64,000 nucleotides of DNA from CBDCGJ01 sp965216645. GTDB lineage: Bacteria > Pseudomonadota > Alphaproteobacteria > GCA-2731375. The stretch lies in NCBI GenBank assembly GCA_965216645.1, contig CBDCGJ010000053.1:135476-199475 (forward strand), written 5' to 3'. Every line of letters begins with the position of its first letter. Position 1 is the stretch's first letter. This document shows positions 1 to 7,533 of the stretch, piece by piece. The position numbers were made by a program, and so were the translations under genes. The notes under the pieces were generated by a model. The model was not told where the DNA came from. It was given only the letters and a program-made list of their open reading frames with translations, and searched no databases.

Positions 1-30
1 GCTCGATAAATCCGGCTAACTTGGGCGGGG
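1..30 (+). promoter_or_regulatory. SAM-II riboswitch, 3' half (cut by window edge)
   Basis: The first 30 bases read GATAAAT, three bases, GCTAA, three bases, GGG. This is the order and spacing of the conserved 3' half of the SAM-II riboswitch, recalled from the environmental metX aptamer. SAM-II binds S-adenosylmethionine and is typical of alphaproteobacterial methionine genes, and the next gene is an O-acetylhomoserine sulfhydrylase. The 5' half of the pseudoknot lies outside the window, so the pairing cannot be verified here. The terminator directly downstream suggests transcriptional attenuation. Confidence 0.7.
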
Positions 31-32
31 GA

Positions 33-58
33 AACCGTCCGGCTAGGACGGTTTTTTT
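33..58 (+). terminator. Intrinsic terminator / attenuator before metY
   Basis: Perfect 8-bp stem AACCGTCC / GGACGGTT with a 5-base loop, followed by a run of T. It lies between the SAM-II element and the start codon of the sulfhydrylase, so it is likely the expression platform of the riboswitch rather than the end of an upstream gene. Confidence 0.8.
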
Positions 59-99
59 GGCTCTAAGAGGGGGCCAATAACAATGAAAAGGAAAAAAAG

Positions 100-1395
100 A
101 TGACCAGCAACGCGCAAAAACCCGAAACATTGGCTCTGCATGCGGGCTATCGCAACGACCCGGCGACGGGGGCGGTGGCCGTACCGATCTACCAAACCAC
201 CTCCTATCAATTCAATAGTACCGATCATGCCAGCGCGCTGTTCGGCCTTCAGGAATTGGGCAACATTTATACTCGGATCATGAATCCGACCAATGACGTG
301 CTGGAGCAACGGATCGCCGCGCTTGAGGGCGGTGCCGCCTCGCTGGCGCTTGGCTCCGGCCAGGCGGCTTCCGCCTTCGCGCTGCAGAATATCGCTCAGG
401 TCGGCGACAATGTCGTCAGCTCGACCGATCTCTACGGCGGTACCTGGAACCTGTTCCAGAATACCTTGAAGCAGCAGGGCATCGAAGTGCGTTTCGTCGA
501 CCCGGCGGACCCGGAAAACTTCCGCCGCGCCACCGACGACAAGACCCGCGCCTACTATGCCGAAACCCTGCCCAATCCAAAATTGATCACCTTCCCGATC
601 AAAGAAGTCGCGGATATCGGTCGGGAGTTCGGGATTCCTTTGGTCATGGACAACACGGCGGCGCCGATCATCTGCCGGCCCTTCGACCATGGCGCGGCGG
701 TCATCGTCTACTCGACGACGAAATATATCGGCGGTCACGGCACCTCGATCGGCGGCCTGCTCGTCGACGGCGGTAATTTCGATTGGGAAGCGCATAAGGA
801 GCGTCAGCCGCTGCTGAACACGCCGGACCCGAGCTATCACGGCGCGGTCTGGACGGAGGCGGTGAAGCCGCTGGGCCCGATCGCCTATATTTTGAAAGCG
901 CGGGTGACGCTGCTGCGCGACCTCGGTTCGGCGGCGAGCCCATTCAATGCCTTCCAGACCATTCAGGGTTTGGAGACCCTGCCGCTCCGTATGCGCGAGC
1001 ATTGCCGCAACGGCGCGGCGGTGGCCGAGTATTTGAGCAACCATCCTGCCGTCGATCACGCGATTTATCCGGGTCTGCAGTCGGGCGAGGACAAACGCCG
1101 GGCCGATGCCTATCTCGACGGCGGTTATGGCGGTCTCGTCGGTTTCGAACTGAAGGGCGGTCGGGAAGCCGGACGCAAGTTCATCGATTCCCTGCAGCTG
1201 TTCTATCACGTCGCCAATATCGGCGATGCCCGCAGCCTGGCGATCCATCCCTCGACCACCACGCACTCGCAACTGACTCCGGAGGAGCAGGAAGCGACCG
1301 GCGTGACCGAAGGGTATGTCCGTCTTTCCGTCGGCATCGAACATATCGACGACATCATTGCCGACCTCGATCAAGCTTTGACGGCCGCCGGCTAA
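100..1395 (+). CDS. metY: O-acetylhomoserine sulfhydrylase (aminocarboxypropyltransferase)
   Basis: A 431-residue PLP-dependent enzyme of the Cys/Met metabolism family. It makes homocysteine from O-acetylhomoserine and sulfide in the cytoplasm (direct sulfhydrylation route to methionine). The PLP lysine is in STTKYIGGHG (about K208), with the upstream DNTAAPI cofactor-binding strand and the SGQAA phosphate-binding segment. The length is normal for MetY. The ATG follows an A/G-rich AAAGGAAAAAAAG ribosome-binding stretch. It is a single gene between the riboswitch/attenuator at 1-58 and a strong terminator at 1419-1448, so SAM repression is the likely control. Some family members also accept O-succinylhomoserine; the sequence alone does not settle this. 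Confidence 0.93.
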   Translation: MTSNAQKPETLALHAGYRNDPATGAVAVPIYQTTSYQFNSTDHASALFGLQELGNIYTRIMNPTNDVLEQRIAALEGGAASLALGSGQAASAFALQNIAQVGDNVVSSTDLYGGTWNLFQNTLKQQGIEVRFVDPADPENFRRATDDKTRAYYAETLPNPKLITFPIKEVADIGREFGIPLVMDNTAAPIICRPFDHGAAVIVYSTTKYIGGHGTSIGGLLVDGGNFDWEAHKERQPLLNTPDPSYHGAVWTEAVKPLGPIAYILKARVTLLRDLGSAASPFNAFQTIQGLETLPLRMREHCRNGAAVAEYLSNHPAVDHAIYPGLQSGEDKRRADAYLDGGYGGLVGFELKGGREAGRKFIDSLQLFYHVANIGDARSLAIHPSTTTHSQLTPEEQEATGVTEGYVRLSVGIEHIDDIIADLDQALTAAG

Positions 1396-1418
1396 CGCCC
1401 GCGAAAACCCACGCGTAG

Positions 1419-1448
1419 AGGGCCGCTCTTCGGAGCGGCCCTTTTTTT
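1419..1448 (+). terminator. Intrinsic terminator of metY
   Basis: Perfect 10-bp stem AGGGCCGCTC / GAGCGGCCCT with a TTCG tetraloop followed by seven T (the first pairs in the stem). It starts 24 bases after the metY stop. Confidence 0.92.
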
Positions 1449-1530
1449 GATGCGGCGGTTTGAAAGTGTCGGTTGCGCATTGGCGAAAATTAGTACAAAA
1501 TAGGAACATTGTTGGAAATTGGATTTTGTC

Positions 1531-2172
1531 ATGCATGATGTCATTAATTACCTTCCCGGTATCATTCTCGCGTATTCGGCCTTTCTGTTGGCGATTGCGA
1601 GCCCCGGTCCCAATATCCTCGCAGTGATTGGCACATCAATGGCCGTGGGACGGAAGTCCGGAATAGCATTGGCTTTTGGTGTCGCGGGCGGTTCGCTCAC
1701 ATGGGCGATACTGACCTTGTTCGGGCTGTCCGCCGTCCTAGCAGCCTATGCATCGGCGCTTCTGCTGATCAAGATATTCGGCGGCCTTTATCTGCTCTGG
1801 CTCGCCTATAAATCGTTTAAGTCCGCGGCATCGAAATCTGATATCGAAGCCGAGGAACTGGCCGGCGGCCGGCGCACGCCGATCGGGTATTTTCAGCGCG
1901 GATACATTGTCCAGATGACAAACCCGAAGGCAGCCTTGGCCTGGATTGCCATATTTTCACTTGGTTTACAGGATGGCGCGCCGCTGTGGGTCGGTGTCGC
2001 GATCGTCGTCGGTACATTCGTCATGTCGGTGGCTATTCACATGCTATATGCCGTGGCCTTCTCCACGCCGGTGATGGTGCGTCTCTATGGTCGTTCACGC
2101 CGCGGCATCCAATTGGTTCTCGGCGCATTTTTTGGATTTGCAGGTCTTCGCCTGCTGACGAGCCGGAGTTGA
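1531..2172 (+). CDS. LysE/RhtB family amino-acid exporter
   Basis: About 213 residues with the LysE/RhtB signature ASPGPNILAVIGTSMAVGRK near the N-terminus and about six hydrophobic segments, as expected for an inner-membrane exporter of amino acids or related metabolites. The motif region GYFQRGYIVQMTNPKA in the middle is also family-typical. The ATG at 1531 is preferred; an in-frame TTG at 1519 would add four residues. It is followed after six bases by a small monooxygenase-like gene, so the two are probably co-transcribed. The substrate cannot be read from the sequence. Confidence 0.88.
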   Translation: MHDVINYLPGIILAYSAFLLAIASPGPNILAVIGTSMAVGRKSGIALAFGVAGGSLTWAILTLFGLSAVLAAYASALLLIKIFGGLYLLWLAYKSFKSAASKSDIEAEELAGGRRTPIGYFQRGYIVQMTNPKAALAWIAIFSLGLQDGAPLWVGVAIVVGTFVMSVAIHMLYAVAFSTPVMVRLYGRSRRGIQLVLGAFFGFAGLRLLTSRS

Positions 2173-2178
2173 ATAGTC

Positions 2179-2502
2179 ATGACCTATACCGATCCAATCG
2201 CGTCGAACCTGAATGAAGGCTTTGCCGTTGCCATCAACATCGTCGCCAAGGAAGGCAAAGGCGACGCCGTGGCGAACATTCTCCAAGGGTTGATAGCGCC
2301 GACGATGGCGGAAAAAGGGGTAAAATACTTTGTGCCCTACCGTTCGCCGACCGATCCGTTGTCGTTCTTTGTCTATGAGCTTTATGTCGATGAAGCCGGA
2401 TGGGAAGCCCACAACAAAGCGCCGCATTTTTTGGACGTTGTGGACGAACTCGTGTCTCTCGTCGACCATCGTCAACGGATTCCCTTCATTCCGTTTGCCT
2501 AA
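2179..2502 (+). CDS. Antibiotic biosynthesis monooxygenase (ABM) domain protein
   Basis: A 107-residue single-domain protein with the ABM/quinol-monooxygenase pattern: an N-terminal strand FAVAINIVAKEGKGDAV, a helix, then the YELYVDEAGWEAHNKAPHF segment and a C-terminal strand. Such proteins form dimeric alpha/beta barrels. Some oxidise quinols or polyketides without a cofactor; many have no known substrate. It sits six bases downstream of the LysE-type exporter on the same strand, suggesting a shared transcript and perhaps detoxification plus export. Confidence 0.8.
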   Translation: MTYTDPIASNLNEGFAVAINIVAKEGKGDAVANILQGLIAPTMAEKGVKYFVPYRSPTDPLSFFVYELYVDEAGWEAHNKAPHFLDVVDELVSLVDHRQRIPFIPFA

Positions 2503-2594
2503 GCATTTCGATGTGACTTTGTTCTTGACCGGCCGAGCTTTGTCATTTATTTAACATATTTATTAATTAACATTACGATTAAGTTCAAATCCGA

Positions 2595-2948
2595 ATGAGC
2601 AACGAGCAACGACTCAACGATACCTTCGCCGCGCTGTCCGATCCGACCCGTCGTGCGATCCTGGCTCGTCTGGCGGAGGGCGAGGCGTCGGTGAACGAGC
2701 TGGCGGCGCCGTTTTCGATCTCGCTGCCGGCGGTGTCTCGCCACCTGAAGGTGCTGGAGGAAGCGAAATTGATCGAACGGCGGAAAGACGCGCAGTTCCG
2801 GCCCTGCCGGCTCAATCCGGAAAGCCTGCGGACCGCGGCGGCCTGGATCAATCATTACCGCCGTTTCTGGGAAGCGCAGCTCGATTCTCTGGCGGACTAT
2901 CTGGACGACGTGAACAAGACAAAGACAGGAGACAAAGACGATGGCTGA
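2595..2948 (+). CDS. ArsR-type winged-helix transcriptional regulator
   Basis: A 117-residue HTH protein with the ArsR-like pattern LSDPTRRAILARLAEGEASVNEL followed by the recognition helix SLPAVSRHLKVLEEAKLIERR. It has no metal-binding CxC motif, so it belongs to the non-metal subgroup that typically precedes an AHSA1-domain gene. Its 3' end overlaps the next gene by eight bases, which indicates translational coupling. The 92-base AT-rich gap upstream probably holds its promoter and operator. It is likely autoregulatory, by analogy with the family. Confidence 0.9.
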   Translation: MSNEQRLNDTFAALSDPTRRAILARLAEGEASVNELAAPFSISLPAVSRHLKVLEEAKLIERRKDAQFRPCRLNPESLRTAAAWINHYRRFWEAQLDSLADYLDDVNKTKTGDKDDG

Positions 2949-3420
2949 GGCACAGGTCACCGCCACCATGGCGGCGGACGACAGCTACGGATTGGAGGTG
3001 CGGCGGCTCTTCGACACCCCCCGCGAACAGGTTTTCGAAGCCTTCACCAACCCGGATATCTTCCGCAAATGGTGGGGACCGGCCGGCGTTCACGTGCCCG
3101 TGCTGGACATGGATGTCCGCGTCGGCGGCCGCTTCTCGCTGGAAATGCATGGCGAGCGCGACGGCAACGTGCATCACCTGTCCGGCGAGTACAAGGTCGT
3201 CGATCCGCCCAAAACGCTGGCCTATAGCTGGCAATGGGGTGTCGGCGCCGACAAGGGGGCGGTCACTTCCGTCACCCTGCGGTTCAACGATTTAGGCGGG
3301 ACCACCGAATTGGTCCTCATTCACGAAGGCTTTGCCGACGAATCGATCCGCGCCAATCACGAAAGCGGTTGGTGCAGCAGCTTCGATTGTCTGCAGGGCA
3401 CATTACAAGAGGGAGCATAA
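2941..3420 (+). CDS. SRPBCC / AHSA1-type domain protein
   Basis: A 159-residue START-like protein. It has the typical opening RRLFDTPREQVFEAFTNPDIFRKWWGP, the central DVRVGGRFSLEMH strand and the ending GWCSSFDCLQGTL, a variant of the family's GW..l..L. These domains bind hydrophobic ligands; those encoded with ArsR genes are mostly uncharacterised. The gene is translationally coupled to the ArsR gene (eight-base overlap) and is followed five bases later by a glutathione S-transferase, forming a regulator / ligand-binding / conjugation operon. Confidence 0.88.
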   Translation: MAEAQVTATMAADDSYGLEVRRLFDTPREQVFEAFTNPDIFRKWWGPAGVHVPVLDMDVRVGGRFSLEMHGERDGNVHHLSGEYKVVDPPKTLAYSWQWGVGADKGAVTSVTLRFNDLGGTTELVLIHEGFADESIRANHESGWCSSFDCLQGTLQEGA

Positions 3421-3425
3421 GAACC

Positions 3426-4064
3426 ATGAGCAAATTGATTCTGCGCGGCAGCCCGCTGTCGACCTATACCCGGACCACCCGCATGGCGGCGGAAGAAAAA
3501 GGCGTCAATTACGAACTGCAGGAAATCGACTTCGGTAGTGACGAACTGATGGCACTGCATCCTTTCGGCAGAATTCCGGTGATGCAACATGGCGATCTGA
3601 CGATCTACGAGACCGCGGCCATCGTCAGCTATATCGACGAAGCCTTCGACGGTCCGGCGCTGAAGCCGTCGGACCCGGTCGGCCGCGCCCGCATGTGGCA
3701 ATGGGTCAGCGCCATCAACGACTATATCGATCAAGTGATGATCCGCGAATATGTCCTGGTCTATGTCCGCGCCCAGTGGGCGGGCGAAGCGCCGGATCGG
3801 GCGGCGATCGAGGCCGCGTTGCCGAAGGTCAAGGAACAACTCGGCATTATCGACGCGGCCCTGGCCGACAGCGACTATCTGGCCGGCGACCAATTCTCCT
3901 ACGCCGACATGTTCCTGGCGCCGATCCTGACCTATGTGAACAAGATGCCGGAAGGCGGCGAGTTGCTGGGCGACTGCGCCAATATTCGCCGCACGGGCAC
4001 CAAGGTCACGGCACGGCCCAGCTTCGTCAACACCCTGCCACCCGTACCCGAGGCGGCGGAGTAG
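3426..4064 (+). CDS. Glutathione S-transferase family protein
   Basis: 212 residues. The N-terminal thioredoxin-like domain begins LILRGSPLSTYTRTTRMAAEEKG and carries the cis-proline segment GRIPVMQHGDLTIYETAAIVSYID, with the glutathione-binding E-T/S pair. The all-helical C-terminal domain has the N-capping LAGDQFSYADMFLAPIL motif. The ATG at 3426 is chosen because it opens the conserved fold; upstream in-frame sequence belongs to the preceding gene. It is the last gene of the ArsR-AHSA1-GST operon. The substrate is unknown. Confidence 0.9.
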   Translation: MSKLILRGSPLSTYTRTTRMAAEEKGVNYELQEIDFGSDELMALHPFGRIPVMQHGDLTIYETAAIVSYIDEAFDGPALKPSDPVGRARMWQWVSAINDYIDQVMIREYVLVYVRAQWAGEAPDRAAIEAALPKVKEQLGIIDAALADSDYLAGDQFSYADMFLAPILTYVNKMPEGGELLGDCANIRRTGTKVTARPSFVNTLPPVPEAAE

Positions 4065-4109
4065 CGGCACAAAAAAGGACGTCATCCCGGCCCTACCCCT
4101 TCGTCATGT

Positions 4110-4121
4110 ATGGACCTTTCC
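4110..4121. repeat. IS1111-type inverted repeat, 3' side of the transposase
   Basis: ATGGACCTTTCC, an exact reverse complement of 5485-5496. Confidence 0.85.
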
Positions 4122-4392
4122 GGATTTGCAAGAAGAAACTGTGGCTTTGACCCACGCTCATGTATTCGTCCTGTTTGCGGGTTTTGTTGCCCTGGACGGA
4201 ATGGGTCGATCGCGGCCCGGGTCGGTACAATCATCCCGACGACCTTTTTTGGTCGATGACGCTCCGTCCTGACCCGGGTCTCGGTCCTGCCATGTCTTCT
4301 TCTCGCGGTGAATGGGGTTTGTCCTTTTCTGCTGTGTTTTGCTGGTCTTTTGCGTTTCGTTCGTGGTTTCGGTTGCGTGGCGGTGGTCAGCT
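4122..4392 (-). ncRNA. Candidate seekRNA / bridge RNA region of the IS1111 element
   Basis: These 271 bases lie between the transposase stop codon and the inverted repeat and contain no credible gene on the transposase strand. In the IS1111 group the recombinase is known to use a guide RNA encoded in the 3' non-coding region. The assignment rests on position and length; no secondary structure was computed. Exact RNA ends are unknown. Confidence 0.45.
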
Positions 4393-5418
4393 TCAGCCGG
4401 CGGGATTGAAGCCGGTTTGTTTGCTCAGGCAGGCCCAGGCGATGCGGGCCAGTCGGTTGGCGACGGCGACGGCGAGGACGTTGCGATTGAGGTTTTCGGC
4501 GCGCTTGCGCATGATGAAGGCCTCGAGCCGGTTGCGCGGCTGTTGCTGGCGGCCGGCGACGGTGATCAGGCTGTGCGCGCCCTGGACCAGCCATTTGCGG
4601 ATCAGGGCGTTGCCGCGTTTGGTGATGCGCAACAATCGGGTGCGCCCGCCGGTGCCGTGCTGTCTGGGCACCAGACCGAGCCAGGCGGCGAACATGCGGG
4701 CCGAGGCATAGAGGCCGGGATCGTCGACGGCGGCGATGAGGGCGGCGGCGGTCAAGGGGCCGATGCCGGGGATCGAAAGCAGCCACGGGGCGCGCTCGTC
4801 GGCCTTCAGCTGAGCCTTGATCAGGCCGTCGAGTTCGCGGATCTGAGCCTCGATCTCGAGCAGCATCAGTGCCTGCATTTCCAGGCCGCGCAGGAGCGCC
4901 GGAGCGAGTTCGAGCTCGGCCAGCCAAAGCGGCAGCTGGCGGCAGAAGCGGGCCCGGCCTTTGGGGTAGACATGGCCGTATTCGGCCAACAGGCCGCGCA
5001 GCCGGTTGACCGTCTCGGTGCGCTGGCCGAGCAGGCCCTCGCGCAGGCGCAAGAGGCTGCCCAGGTCCTGCTGCGTCATCGTCTTCACCGGGATAAACCG
5101 TGTGTCCGGCTGCCTGGCCGCGGTGGTGATGGCGCGGGCGTCCCGCGTATCGCTCTTATGCGCGCCCAAAAACATCGCCACCCGGCGCGGATGGATCAGC
5201 ACCACCTCATGGCCCAGTGATTGGCAATAGCGGCCCCAATAGTTCGCCCCGCCGCAGCTCTCCATGGCGATGCGACAGGGCGGCAAGGCCGCCAGATAAC
5301 GCTTCAAAGCGGCGCGGCGCAGTTTCTTCTCCAACACCGTCTCGCCCGCCCCATCGGTCCCGTGAATGTGAAAAATGTTCTTTGCCAAATCGATGCTCAA
5401 CAATTTAATCTCCGTCAT
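4393..5418 (-). CDS. IS110-family (IS1111 group) transposase
   Basis: 341 residues with the two-domain layout of the family. The N-terminal RuvC-like DEDD domain has SIDLAKNIFHIHG (first D), IAMESCGGANYW (E) and HKSDTRDARAI (last two D). After a coiled region comes the Tnp_20 domain, with LLSIPGIGPLTAAALIAAV and FAAWLGLVPRQHGTGGRTRL. The start at 5418 is preferred over 5436 because AAAGGAG lies a suitable distance upstream. The length is normal and the frame is open, so the gene may be functional. One oddity: the segment that usually reads S-S/T-G-G in relatives is HGTGG here, so the serine position may be altered. Confidence 0.93.
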   Translation of the reverse strand: MTEIKLLSIDLAKNIFHIHGTDGAGETVLEKKLRRAALKRYLAALPPCRIAMESCGGANYWGRYCQSLGHEVVLIHPRRVAMFLGAHKSDTRDARAITTAARQPDTRFIPVKTMTQQDLGSLLRLREGLLGQRTETVNRLRGLLAEYGHVYPKGRARFCRQLPLWLAELELAPALLRGLEMQALMLLEIEAQIRELDGLIKAQLKADERAPWLLSIPGIGPLTAAALIAAVDDPGLYASARMFAAWLGLVPRQHGTGGRTRLLRITKRGNALIRKWLVQGAHSLITVAGRQQQPRNRLEAFIMRKRAENLNRNVLAVAVANRLARIAWACLSKQTGFNPAG

Positions 5419-5484
5419 GGGCCTTTCTCCTTTCAAATCTGTCTCTCTGGCTCATAGAAGTCGTCATTTGAGACAAAGAAAGAG

Positions 5485-5496
5485 GGAAAGGTCCAT
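5485..5496. repeat. IS1111-type inverted repeat, 5' side of the transposase
   Basis: GGAAAGGTCCAT, an exact reverse complement of 4110-4121. Confidence 0.85.
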
Positions 5497-5499
5497 CCC

Positions 5500-5592
5500 A
5501 TCATCCCGGAATCGTCGCAGGCGATATCCGGGATCGTCCCAAGCACCGAGCTTTGGCGATCCCGGATCGCGCTACGCTTGTCCGAGATGACG
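5500..5592. repeat. Dispersed intergenic palindromic repeat, copy A
   Basis: GC-rich palindromic unit with the words ATCATCCCGG at the left, GGGATCGTC and GCGATCCCGGAT in the core, and GAGATGACG at the right. Related copies lie at 42414-42508 and 47636-47761. A further repeat end, GGATTCCGGGATGACA, stands at 5636-5651 just before the DapA-like gene. The left edge abuts the IS1111 element, and a matching GTCATCCCGG word is on the other side of that element at 4081-4090. Confidence 0.75.
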
Positions 5593-5662
5593 AGTTTATT
5601 GTTCGATTGGGTTCTTTCAGCAGCCTGCTAATGCGGATTCCGGGATGACAGCGCTTTGTCTT

Positions 5663-6562
5663 TCAACCCAGTTTCTTCAACGCCGCCCGGATCGCCCGCT
5701 GCTGCTTGGCGCTGGCGGCGGGCATGGGCGCGCGGGGATGGCCGCCGGGGATGCCCTGTTCGCTGAGGGCGAATTTGACGGCCGCCGGTAGATTGTCGTC
5801 GATCATGGCGTTCCACAGCACCAACAACTTCTCGTGCAGGCGCCGTGCGGTTTTGTGATCACCATCCTTCACGGCCTGCCACATTTCGACATAGGCGGTC
5901 GGCGCGGCGGTGAGGATGGCCGCGATGGCACCGTGGGCGCCGAGGCTGAAAGACGGATACATCAACGCGTCGACCGCCGAGAGTATACGAGCCCGCTTCG
6001 GCGCCTTGATCATCAGATCGGCCATCAGTTTCAAATCGCCCGCACTCTGCTTCACGCCGATCACGCCCGGCACGGACTTCATGATCCGCACCAGCAGATC
6101 CGGCGACAGATAGCTCCACGGCACCACATTGTAGATGATCACAGGCATCCGGGTCGCTTCGGTCAGGGTCCGGAAATGCTGCAGCATGTGATCGTCGTCA
6201 GGCCGGAACAGATAATGCACCGGCGTTACCTGGAGAGCCGCCACGCCGGTCTTGGCCGCCGCGCGGCCGCGTTCCACCGCTTGTGCCGTGCTGTCGACGA
6301 TAATGCCGGCGATCACCGGCACCCGTCCCGCCGTCTCATCCACCGCGGCTTCCAACAGGCGGACGGTTTCCGCCGTATCCAAGGTCTGCCCCTCACCGGT
6401 ACTGCCGCCAACCGCCAGGCCATGCACACCGGCGTCGAGCAGAAATCGCGCCTGCCGACGGAAGGCGCGCAGATCGACGGCGCCCTTGGCGGTGAAAGGC
6501 GTGGTCATCGGCGGAATAATGCCGCCGATAACGGCGGGATCGAAGGCGGTTCGGCGCGCCAT
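5663..6562 (-). CDS. Dihydrodipicolinate synthase (DapA) family aldolase/lyase
   Basis: 299 residues forming a class I aldolase TIM barrel. It carries the GGSTGEG pyruvate-carboxylate-binding loop (about residues 52-58), the catalytic tyrosine in IIYNVVP (Y144) and the Schiff-base lysine in VIGVKQS (K171). Members condense pyruvate with, or cleave it from, aldehydes. The context does not mark it as the lysine-biosynthetic DapA: it stands next to two thioesterases, so a catabolic paralogue is equally possible. The ATG at 6562 is chosen because the preceding residues of the longer reading frame are arginine-rich and unlike the family. Confidence 0.88.
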   Translation of the reverse strand: MARRTAFDPAVIGGIIPPMTTPFTAKGAVDLRAFRRQARFLLDAGVHGLAVGGSTGEGQTLDTAETVRLLEAAVDETAGRVPVIAGIIVDSTAQAVERGRAAAKTGVAALQVTPVHYLFRPDDDHMLQHFRTLTEATRMPVIIYNVVPWSYLSPDLLVRIMKSVPGVIGVKQSAGDLKLMADLMIKAPKRARILSAVDALMYPSFSLGAHGAIAAILTAAPTAYVEMWQAVKDGDHKTARRLHEKLLVLWNAMIDDNLPAAVKFALSEQGIPGGHPRAPMPAASAKQQRAIRAALKKLG

Positions 6563-6578
6563 GATTGCGGTCTCCGTG

Positions 6579-7013
6579 TCAGCTAACGAGAAAGTGGGTC
6601 TGCGCCCGGGCGATCGGCCGCGCGTGGTCTTCCTGCCAGGCCTCGACCTGGACATTGACGACGCGTCGGCCCTTGCGGGTGATTAGGCCTTTGCCATAGG
6701 TGGTTAGAGGCCGGCCGCTGCGCAGATAGTCGATGGTGATGTTGATAATCTTCGGAATGATCTCGATCTCCAATTCGGCAAACATGGTCAGCATCGCCGT
6801 CGATTCCAGAAACGCGCCGGTGACACCGCCGTGAATGGCCGGCAGCGACGGATTGCCGACGATCATATCGCGGAAAGGCAGCACCGTGATCAGACCATGT
6901 TGAGTGCTGTTCTCAAGCTGAATATCGAGCCAGCCCATATAGGGGATCTCCGCCACCACGCCCTTATAATCGCCGTCCGCCCGTGCCCGGCGCAGCTGCT
7001 CGACGAAACTCAT
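6579..7013 (-). CDS. PaaI-type hotdog-fold thioesterase, first of a tandem pair
   Basis: 144 residues with the hotdog-fold core LPAIHGGVTGAFLESTAMLTMF, where HGG precedes the hot-dog helix, followed by INITIDYLRSGRP and VVNVQVEAW. PaaI-type enzymes hydrolyse acyl- or aryl-CoA thioesters. It is downstream of, and overlaps by four bases and co-transcribes with, the second hotdog gene at 7010-7465. The two are different enough not to be a recent duplication; a heteromeric enzyme or two substrates are both possible. Confidence 0.85.
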   Translation of the reverse strand: MSFVEQLRRARADGDYKGVVAEIPYMGWLDIQLENSTQHGLITVLPFRDMIVGNPSLPAIHGGVTGAFLESTAMLTMFAELEIEIIPKIINITIDYLRSGRPLTTYGKGLITRKGRRVVNVQVEAWQEDHARPIARAQTHFLVS

Positions 7014-7465
7014 GACGCGGTCGCCGTTTCGTACATGCTCTGTCCGCGGGTCGCCAGGATGAAAGAACCGACGCTATGGGCGATGGCATTGTCGGGATCC
7101 TGGTGATAGGCGAGGCCGCGAACGAAAGCGATATTGCGCGTCGCCTTGAAGCAGGTGGCCGACACGGTGATCGCCTGGCCGGGCGTCGACGGGCGCAGAT
7201 AATCGATGCGTAGGTCCAGGGTCGCCATCGGTTCGAAGCGGCCGATCTTGGCGAAAATGGCGACGCCGCTGGCGGAATCCAGCAGCGTCGTGATCACGCC
7301 GCCATGGACGACGCCGGCCTCCTTATTGCAAATGAAATGCGGTTGCTCGGCAAGACGAAGGGTTACGGTGGTGTCGTCCAAACCGACGAATTCGATCCCC
7401 AGCGCGCGGGCATGCGGCATGGCTTCGGCCAGCATACCACTAAGAGTTTCGGCGGTTACATCCAC
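7010..7465 (-). CDS. PaaI-type hotdog-fold thioesterase, second of a tandem pair
   Basis: 151 residues. The signature CNKEAGVVHGGVITTLLDSASGVAIF includes the catalytic-type HGG loop and the acidic residue on the central helix, followed by ATLDLRIDYLRPSTPG. It fits the PaaI/YbgC-like acyl-CoA thioesterases. It is the upstream gene of the pair, and its stop overlaps the next start by four bases. A 68-base gap separates it from the divergently read TAXI-type binding protein gene, so promoters for both probably lie at 7466-7533. Confidence 0.87.
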   Translation of the reverse strand: MDVTAETLSGMLAEAMPHARALGIEFVGLDDTTVTLRLAEQPHFICNKEAGVVHGGVITTLLDSASGVAIFAKIGRFEPMATLDLRIDYLRPSTPGQAITVSATCFKATRNIAFVRGLAYHQDPDNAIAHSVGSFILATRGQSMYETATAS

Positions 7466-7533
7466 TGTTCGACTCGACTAAGTCACGGAAAGGCGACTGG
7501 AATCGCCAATTTGAAGGTAGTATAAGCAGCTCC

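Larger units (their letters stand above)
4110..5496 (-). mobile_element. IS110-family insertion sequence, IS1111 type, complete
   Basis: The element is about 1.39 kb and carries one transposase gene on the minus strand. A perfect 12-bp inverted repeat, ATGGACCTTTCC and its complement, brackets the gene at 4110-4121 and 5485-5496. Short sub-terminal inverted repeats are known for the IS1111 group, so the true tips may lie a few bases outside. The non-coding part is long on the 3' side of the gene (4122-4392) and short on the 5' side (5419-5484), again as in IS1111. The words TCATCCCGG at 4082-4090 and 5501-5509 flank it and belong to the dispersed repeat described at 5500-5592, so the element appears to sit in that repeat. 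Confidence 0.85.

Noticed and set aside
43..1536. Long open frame on the minus strand across metY
   Set aside because: It is the antisense of a clear MetY gene. Its arginine-rich, low-complexity translation has no family features.
4312..5220. 302-residue plus-strand frame inside the first IS
   Set aside because: It is antisense to the transposase and has repetitive Gly/Ala/Asp composition typical of shadow frames.
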